From Bradyrhizobium sp. SSBR45G (lineage in GTDB: Bacteria > Pseudomonadota > Alphaproteobacteria > Rhizobiales > Xanthobacteraceae), in contig NZ_BSCT01000014.1 of NCBI RefSeq assembly GCF_030159255.1, forward strand, positions 1-64,000: a DNA stretch of 64,000 nt, in the 5' to 3' direction. Made by a program: the position numbers and the translations under genes. This document shows positions 59,271 to 64,000 of this stretch, piece by piece (position 1 is the stretch's first letter; every line of letters begins with the position of its first letter). A model generated the notes under the pieces. It was not told the DNA's origin, made no database searches, and worked only from the letters and a program-made list of their open reading frames with translations.

Positions 59271-61484
59271 ATGGCCTACAAGAACTTCAAGCTCGAAACT
59301 GATGCCGACGGCATTGCGCTGATCACCTGGGACATTCCGGGCCGTTCGATGAACGTGCTCGACGAGACCTCGACCAACGAGCTCGAAGCGCTCGTCAAGG
59401 AGACCACCGCTGACGCCGCCATCAAGGGCGTCGTCATCACCTCGGCCAAGGAGGCGTTCTGCGCCGGCGCCGATCTGTCGATGCTCGAGGGCATGAACCG
59501 GATTTATGCCGACGTGCTGAAGAGCAAGGGCGAGGAAGCCGCCAACCAGATGCTGTTCGACACCAGCCGGCGCTTCTCGCAGATCAATCGGTCGATGGAG
59601 ACTTCCGGCAAGCCGTGGGTCGCCGCGATCAACGGTCTCGCGCTCGGCGGCGGCTTCGAGATTACCCTGTCATGCCACTACCGCGTCGCGGCCGAGAATC
59701 CGAAGACGCGCCTCGGCCTGCCCGAGATCAAGGTCGGCCTGTTCCCCGGTGCAGGCGGCACCCAGCGCGTGCCGCGCATCGTGCAGCCGCAGGATGCGAT
59801 GAACCTGCTCCTGAAGGGCGAGGCGCTCACGCTCGACAAGGCCAAGGCGCTCAAGCTGGTCGATGCGATCGTGCCTGCCGCGGATCTCATCAAGGCCGCC
59901 AAGGACTGGATCAAGGCCGGCGGCAAGGCCGTCGCGCCCTGGGACGAGAAGGGCTTCAAGCTGCCCGGCGGCCCGGTATTCTCCAAGAACGGCATGATGA
60001 TGTTCCCGGCGGGCAACGCCATCTACCGCCGCGAGACCTACGACAATTATCCGGCCGCGCGCGCCATCATGAGCTGCGTCTATGAAGGCCTGCAGCTGCC
60101 GATCGACGCCGCGCTGCGCGTCGAATCGCGCTACTTCACCAAGATCCTGCGCTCGAAGGAAGCCGCGGCGATGATCCGCAGCCTGTTCCTGTCGATGCAG
60201 GAATTGAACAAGGGCGCGCGCCGTCCGGCCGATGTTCCGGCAACCAAGATCAAGAAGATCGCCGTGATCGGCGCCGGCTTCATGGGCGCCAGCGTGGGCT
60301 ACGTCTCGGCGCGCGGCGGGCTCGAGGTCGTGCTGATAGACCGCGACCAGGAGAGCGCCGACAAGGGCCGGGCGCATGCGCAGAGCGTGATCGACGGCCT
60401 GGTGAAGAAGGGCCGCGCCAAGCCGGGCGAGGCCGAGGCGATCATGGGCCGCATCACGGCGACCGCCGACTACGCCGTCCTCAAGGACTGCGACCTCGTG
60501 ATCGAGGCCGTGTTCGAGGACCGCAAGGTCAAGGCCGAGACCTATGCCAAGGCGCAGGCCTATCTCAAGGACGGCGCGATCTTCGCCTCCAACACCTCGA
60601 CCTTACCGATCACCTCGCTGGCCGAGGAGTTCAAGGACCAGGGCCGCTTCATCGGCATCCACTTCTTCTCGCCGGTCGAGAAGATGATGCTGGTCGAGAT
60701 CATCATGGGCAAGAACACCGGCGACGTCGCACTCGCAACGGCGCTGGACTATGTCCGCACCATCGGCAAGACGCCGATCGTGGTCAACGACTCCCGCGGC
60801 TTCTTCGCCAACCGCTGCGTGATGCGCTACATCGCCGAGGGCAACGAGATGTTCCTCGAAGGCGTGCCGCCGGCGATGATCGAGAACGCCGCCAAGATGG
60901 CCGGCATGCCGGTCGGCCCTCTGTCGCTGTCGGACGAGGTCGCGCTCGATCTGGGCCTGAAGATCATGAAGGCGACCGAGCACGATCTCGGGCCCAACGC
61001 GATCAACCAGGACCACAAGAAGCTGATGGTCGAGCTGGTCGAGAAGCAGGGCCGCTTCGGCCGCAAGAACGCCAAGGGTTTTTATGACTATCCCGAGAAG
61101 GGCAAGGGTCAGAAGAGCCTGTGGCCGGAGCTGCCGTCACTGCAGCCCAAGCATCTCGATCCCGATACGCTCGATGTCGAGGAGCTGAAGCAGCGCTTCC
61201 TGGTGGTGCAGGCGGTGGAAGCCGCGCGCACCGTCGAGGACCACGTCATCACCGACGTGCGCGAGGCCGATGTCGGCTCGATCCTTGGCTTTGGCTTCGC
61301 GCCGTTCACCGGCGGCACGCTGTCCTACATCGACTTCATGGGCACGAAAAAGTTCGTCGAGCTGTGCCACACATACACGGCCAAATACGGCTCGCGCTTC
61401 GCCCCGCCGAAGCTCCTGGAGGAGATGGCCGCCAAGGGCGAAACCTTCTACGGCCGCTTCCCGCCGAAGAAGGCCGCAGCCTGA
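59271..61484 (+). CDS. fadB: FadB/FadJ-type multifunctional fatty-oxidation protein
   Basis: 737 residues. The N-terminal enoyl-CoA hydratase/isomerase domain (1-300) has C-A-G-A-D-L-S (about 64-70) and A-L-G-G-G-F-E oxyanion region. The C-terminal 3-hydroxyacyl-CoA dehydrogenase domain starts with the NAD motif I-G-A-G-F-M-G-A-S (about 329-337) and has F-F-S-P-V-E-K and the H-F-F-S block. It carries out hydration and oxidation steps of beta-oxidation. The open frame begins far upstream in the thiolase and the repeats; the ATG at 59271 with GGGAG nearby is clearly the start. Confidence 0.93.
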   Translation: MAYKNFKLETDADGIALITWDIPGRSMNVLDETSTNELEALVKETTADAAIKGVVITSAKEAFCAGADLSMLEGMNRIYADVLKSKGEEAANQMLFDTSRRFSQINRSMETSGKPWVAAINGLALGGGFEITLSCHYRVAAENPKTRLGLPEIKVGLFPGAGGTQRVPRIVQPQDAMNLLLKGEALTLDKAKALKLVDAIVPAADLIKAAKDWIKAGGKAVAPWDEKGFKLPGGPVFSKNGMMMFPAGNAIYRRETYDNYPAARAIMSCVYEGLQLPIDAALRVESRYFTKILRSKEAAAMIRSLFLSMQELNKGARRPADVPATKIKKIAVIGAGFMGASVGYVSARGGLEVVLIDRDQESADKGRAHAQSVIDGLVKKGRAKPGEAEAIMGRITATADYAVLKDCDLVIEAVFEDRKVKAETYAKAQAYLKDGAIFASNTSTLPITSLAEEFKDQGRFIGIHFFSPVEKMMLVEIIMGKNTGDVALATALDYVRTIGKTPIVVNDSRGFFANRCVMRYIAEGNEMFLEGVPPAMIENAAKMAGMPVGPLSLSDEVALDLGLKIMKATEHDLGPNAINQDHKKLMVELVEKQGRFGRKNAKGFYDYPEKGKGQKSLWPELPSLQPKHLDPDTLDVEELKQRFLVVQAVEAARTVEDHVITDVREADVGSILGFGFAPFTGGTLSYIDFMGTKKFVELCHTYTAKYGSRFAPPKLLEEMAAKGETFYGRFPPKKAAA

Positions 61485-61876
61485 CGATTGCGGGCTGCCT
61501 GATGAAGTCTCGATAGCACCGCATTGACGGTGCGCTCCCCTCCCCCTTGCGGGGAGGGGTCGGGGGTGGGGGTCTCAGGAAAAGGTCTCACATGGGTGGC
61601 GACGTCCACACCTCGTGCTGCTCAGCGCGGGCTTAGCCTGCATCGCAGCGTGTCGTTTGCAGTCGGTCACCTGCCCTTTCCGTCATTGATGCTGCAGGCA
61701 GGCTGGCGGACTCAATCAAAGCCGTCGTGTGGACCCCCACCCCCAACCCCTCCCCGCAAGGGGGAGGGGAGCGCACCGCCACCGTGGTGACACATTGAAC
61801 GCAATGACGTTCGAGGTGCACTCAAGCTCGCTCGCGCGCGAGACCACGCAAGGATGAGCGTCGCGCCGGCTCTGGC
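61485..61876. other. Gene-free stretch with R5 repeat
   Basis: No gene. It contains a split R5 copy (61531-61776) and 100 bases of unremarkable DNA before the convergent CMD gene stop. Confidence 0.6.
61531..61776. repeat. Palindromic repeat R5, copy 2, widely split arms
   Basis: The left arm (61531-61583) reads GTGCGCTCCCCTCCCCCTTG on. The right arm (61732-61776) reads ACCCCCACCCCCAACCCC through GGGGAGGGGAGCGCAC. They are inverted copies about 150 bp apart with unrelated sequence between, so a second element may have entered the loop. Confidence 0.7.
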
Positions 61877-62422
61877 TCACCTCAGCTCCGACACCTCGCC
61901 CTCCGGCAGATCGAACTCGAAGGTGTTGAGCGTCATCGACACCATCGTGTAGTAGCCGCACAGGCCGATGATCTCGACCAGGCCGCGCTCGCCGAGCAGT
62001 GCGATCGCATCGGCATACAGCGCATCGGTGAGACCATGGCCCTCGTGCAGCGACTTGGCGACGTCGTAGATCATCTTCGCCTTGGGATCGGAGAAGTCCG
62101 GCGTGCGGCGGTCGCGGATGGCATCGATGATCTTGATGTCCAATCCGCCCGCAAGCGCCAGGCGCTTATGCGCGTACCATTCGTAATGTGCGGTCCAGTG
62201 CCGCGCCGTGACCAGGATCGCGATCTCCGACAGGGCGGCCGGAAACATCGTGTCGTAGCGCAGGATGGCGCCGAGCCGGGTCGCGTGCCGTGCCATCTCC
62301 GGGCTGTTGAGCCAGGCCATCATCGGCGGCGGCGGCGAGCCGCGCTTGCTGGCGATCGACTCGTCATAGGTCTGGCGCTGGTCGGCGCTCATTTCGCCAG
62401 GCGAAAGAAGTTTCAGGCGCAT
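61877..62422 (-). CDS. Carboxymuconolactone decarboxylase-like protein
   Basis: 181 residues of the CMD/AhpD-like fold. M-R-L-K-L-L-S-P opens it and the core helix reads S-E-I-A-I-L-V-T-A-R-H-W-T-A-H-Y-E-W. There is no C-x-x-C pair, so it is not a peroxidase of the AhpD type. More like the true decarboxylase-like subgroup whose substrate is unknown. It is divergent from the downstream acyl-CoA dehydrogenase with 160 bp between. Confidence 0.85.
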   Translation of the reverse strand: MRLKLLSPGEMSADQRQTYDESIASKRGSPPPPMMAWLNSPEMARHATRLGAILRYDTMFPAALSEIAILVTARHWTAHYEWYAHKRLALAGGLDIKIIDAIRDRRTPDFSDPKAKMIYDVAKSLHEGHGLTDALYADAIALLGERGLVEIIGLCGYYTMVSMTLNTFEFDLPEGEVSELR

Positions 62423-62582
62423 GGTCGTGTCCTCATATTTCAGGCGGCGGCATCATGACCATAGAACGCCTGACAAGGCGAGGGTGCCTGCGTGCGGCGG
62501 CGACATCGATGTTGAATTCCGGGAAGCGCTGAGGTTAGGTCTGTCCAACGACAGCAATCATGGAAACGCGCGAGGACCAGAC

Positions 62583-63767
62583 ATGGCCGATCTCGACACA
62601 TTCCGCCGCGAAACGCGAGCCTGGCTCGAGGCCAACTGCCCGCCGGAGATGCGCCAGCCGATGACCTCCGAGGAGGACACGTTCTGGGGTGGCCGCAACG
62701 CAAAGTTCTCCTCGGAGCCGCAGCGCATCTGGTTCGAGCGCATGCGCGACAAGGGCTGGACGGTGCCGCATTGGCCCAGGGAATATGGCGGCGGCGGCCT
62801 CGATGGCGAGGAGGCCAAGATCGTGCGCCAGGAAATGGCGGCGATCGGCGCGCGCGCCCCGATCACCTCGTTCGGCATCTCGATGCTCGGGCCGGCGCTG
62901 CTGAAATACGGCACGGACGAGCAGAAGCGCGAGCACCTGCCTAAGATCACCGCCGGTCTCATCCGCTGGTGCCAGGGCTATTCGGAGCCGAACGCCGGCT
63001 CCGATCTCGCTTCGCTGCAGACCCGCGCCGAGAGCAACGGCGACGACTACATCATCAACGGCCAGAAGATCTGGACGTCCTACGCCAACTACGCCGATTG
63101 GATCTTCTGCCTGGTGCGCACCGATCCCACGGCGAAGAAGCATGACGGCATCAGCTTCATCCTGTTCGACATGACGTCGAAGGGCGTCACGACCAAGCCG
63201 ATCCTGCTGATTTCCGGCCGCTCGCCGTTCTGCGAGACCTTCTTCGACAATGTCCGCGTGCCCAAGGCCAATGTGCTGGGCACGGTCAATCGCGGCTGGG
63301 ACGTCGCGAAGTACCTGCTGCAGCACGAGCGCGCGATGATCTCCGGCATGGGCGAGCGCGGCGGCAGCCGGCCGCTCGGCCAGGTCGCGGCCGACTCTGT
63401 CGGCAGCGACGGGCAAGGCCGGCTCGACGATGCGCTGTTGCGCGCCGAGATCGCGACCTTCGATGTCGACGAAGCCGCGCTCGCGGCCGCGGCCGAGCGC
63501 ATGGTCGATCTCGCCAAGGCGGGGCAGGGCCATCCGGCGTTCTCGTCAGCGATGAAGTACTACGGCACCGAGCTCAACAAGCGCCGCCACGAGCTGCTGA
63601 TGTCGTCGGGCGGCATCGACGCGCTCGAGTGGGAGAGCGAGCGCTCCCACGAAGGCGCGCGTCCCCGCGCCTGGCTGCGCACCAAGGCCAACTCGATCGA
63701 AGGCGGCACCTCCGAGGTCATGCTCGGCATCGTCGCCAAGCGCATCCTCGATCTGCCGGGGGCGTGA
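62583..63767 (+). CDS. Acyl-CoA dehydrogenase, class 2
   Basis: 394 residues, standard ACAD length. FAD and substrate motifs are W-C-Q-G-Y-S-E-P-N-A-G-S-D-L-A (about 135-149), G-Q-K-I-W-T-S-Y-A and E-G-G-T-S-E-V-M-L near the end. Likely acts on medium-length, branched or aromatic acyl-CoA. The start at 62583 has AGGA eight bases before. Followed by an R2 repeat and a second ACAD gene, a common paired arrangement. Confidence 0.9.
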   Translation: MADLDTFRRETRAWLEANCPPEMRQPMTSEEDTFWGGRNAKFSSEPQRIWFERMRDKGWTVPHWPREYGGGGLDGEEAKIVRQEMAAIGARAPITSFGISMLGPALLKYGTDEQKREHLPKITAGLIRWCQGYSEPNAGSDLASLQTRAESNGDDYIINGQKIWTSYANYADWIFCLVRTDPTAKKHDGISFILFDMTSKGVTTKPILLISGRSPFCETFFDNVRVPKANVLGTVNRGWDVAKYLLQHERAMISGMGERGGSRPLGQVAADSVGSDGQGRLDDALLRAEIATFDVDEAALAAAAERMVDLAKAGQGHPAFSSAMKYYGTELNKRRHELLMSSGGIDALEWESERSHEGARPRAWLRTKANSIEGGTSEVMLGIVAKRILDLPGA

Positions 63768-63777
63768 GCGGCTACTC

Positions 63778-63885
63778 CTCATCCTGAGGAGCGCGCCTCT
63801 TGGCGCGCGTCTCGAAGGATGAGGCCCGGACATTGGCCTCATGGTTCGAGACGTGCGCCAAGAGGCGCGCTCCTCACCATGAGGG
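63778..63885. repeat. Palindromic repeat R2, copy 2
   Basis: CTCATCCTGAGGAGCGCGCC at the left is mirrored by GGCGCGCTCCTCACCATGAG at the right. GTCTCGAAGGATGAGG and CATGGTTCGAGACG pair inside. It sits between the two acyl-CoA dehydrogenase genes. Confidence 0.85.
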
Positions 63886-63923
63886 TTGAGAGCGAAACGT
63901 CAGAAGAGATTCAGGAACACGCC

Positions 63924-64000
63924 ATGCCTCTCCTCCTCACCGAAGAACAATCCATGCTGCGCGACAGCGCGCGCGGCCTGATCTCTGATCACGCGCCGGT
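63924..64000 (+). CDS. Acyl-CoA dehydrogenase, 5' end only (cut by window)
   Basis: The first 25 codons of a protein opening M-P-L-L-L-T-E-E-Q-S-M-L-R-D-S-A-R, the typical N-terminal helix of an acyl-CoA dehydrogenase. AGGA stands seven to ten bases before the ATG. The rest lies beyond the window. It probably forms a heteromeric or functional pair with the gene at 62583. Confidence 0.72.
   Translation, partial: MPLLLTEEQSMLRDSARGLISDHAP

Overview
The window looks like chromosome of a Bradyrhizobium-type alphaproteobacterium. It is GC-rich and has a class I lysyl-tRNA synthetase, a SAM-II riboswitch ahead of metZ, and a PodJ-like polar organiser. Short palindromic repeats are scattered between genes. 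Genus placement is inference from gene content and repeat style; no search was run. There is no integrase, phage gene, IS transposase or CRISPR array.

Layout: 0.1-0.65 kb is repeat-filled. 0.65-4.5 kb has apaG facing an opgC acyltransferase operon with two SGNH-hydrolase paralogs, one of which lacks key catalytic residues. 4.6-6 kb is metZ behind a SAM-II riboswitch and a mutually exclusive terminator/antiterminator. 6-11.1 kb holds a double-domain dCTP deaminase, a MATE pump, an AraC-VOC-SRPBCC operon and an Ogt-like alkyltransferase, followed by tRNA-Gly(CCC). 11.6-20.1 kb is a sugar or sugar-acid catabolic locus: an SDR, a beta-hydroxyacid dehydrogenase, an SMP-30 lactonase, a small barrel protein, a CUT2-type ABC importer and a LacI-family regulator. 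Two copies of the perfect palindrome TGTTATCGATAACA and one near copy sit at its three promoters, so the locus reads as one LacI regulon.

20.2-21.3 kb is repeats. 21.3-26.5 kb has an OafA-like acyltransferase, an acyl-CoA synthetase and small proteins. 27.2-34.4 kb has a small ClpP-fold-like exported protein, a membrane peptide with SCO, a solute-binding protein, lysK, an alpha-carbonic anhydrase, a DUF952 protein and pyrD. 34.5-37 kb has a second MATE pump, an MBL hydrolase and a DUF6460 protein. 37-45.8 kb carries the four-part ligase-associated DNA repair module (exonuclease, ATP-dependent ligase, Lhr-type helicase, PdeM). It is split into two divergent halves by a TPR-methyltransferase and a Tat-exported solute-binding protein. 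46.2-50.8 kb has LysR/EamA, a TIGR02186-TauE/SafE pair and a second ClpP-fold-like protein.

51-54.5 kb is the PodJ-like gene. 54.7-55.8 kb is a divergent PadR/SnoaL pair around a 32-bp dyad. 55.9-64 kb is fatty-acid beta-oxidation: acyl-CoA dehydrogenase, thiolase and FadB-type fusion, then two more acyl-CoA dehydrogenases, the last cut by the window edge. At least seven families of non-coding palindromic repeats fill the gene-free stretches. One at 31.5-31.8 kb is interrupted by another with an 11-bp direct duplication, the mark of a recent insertion.
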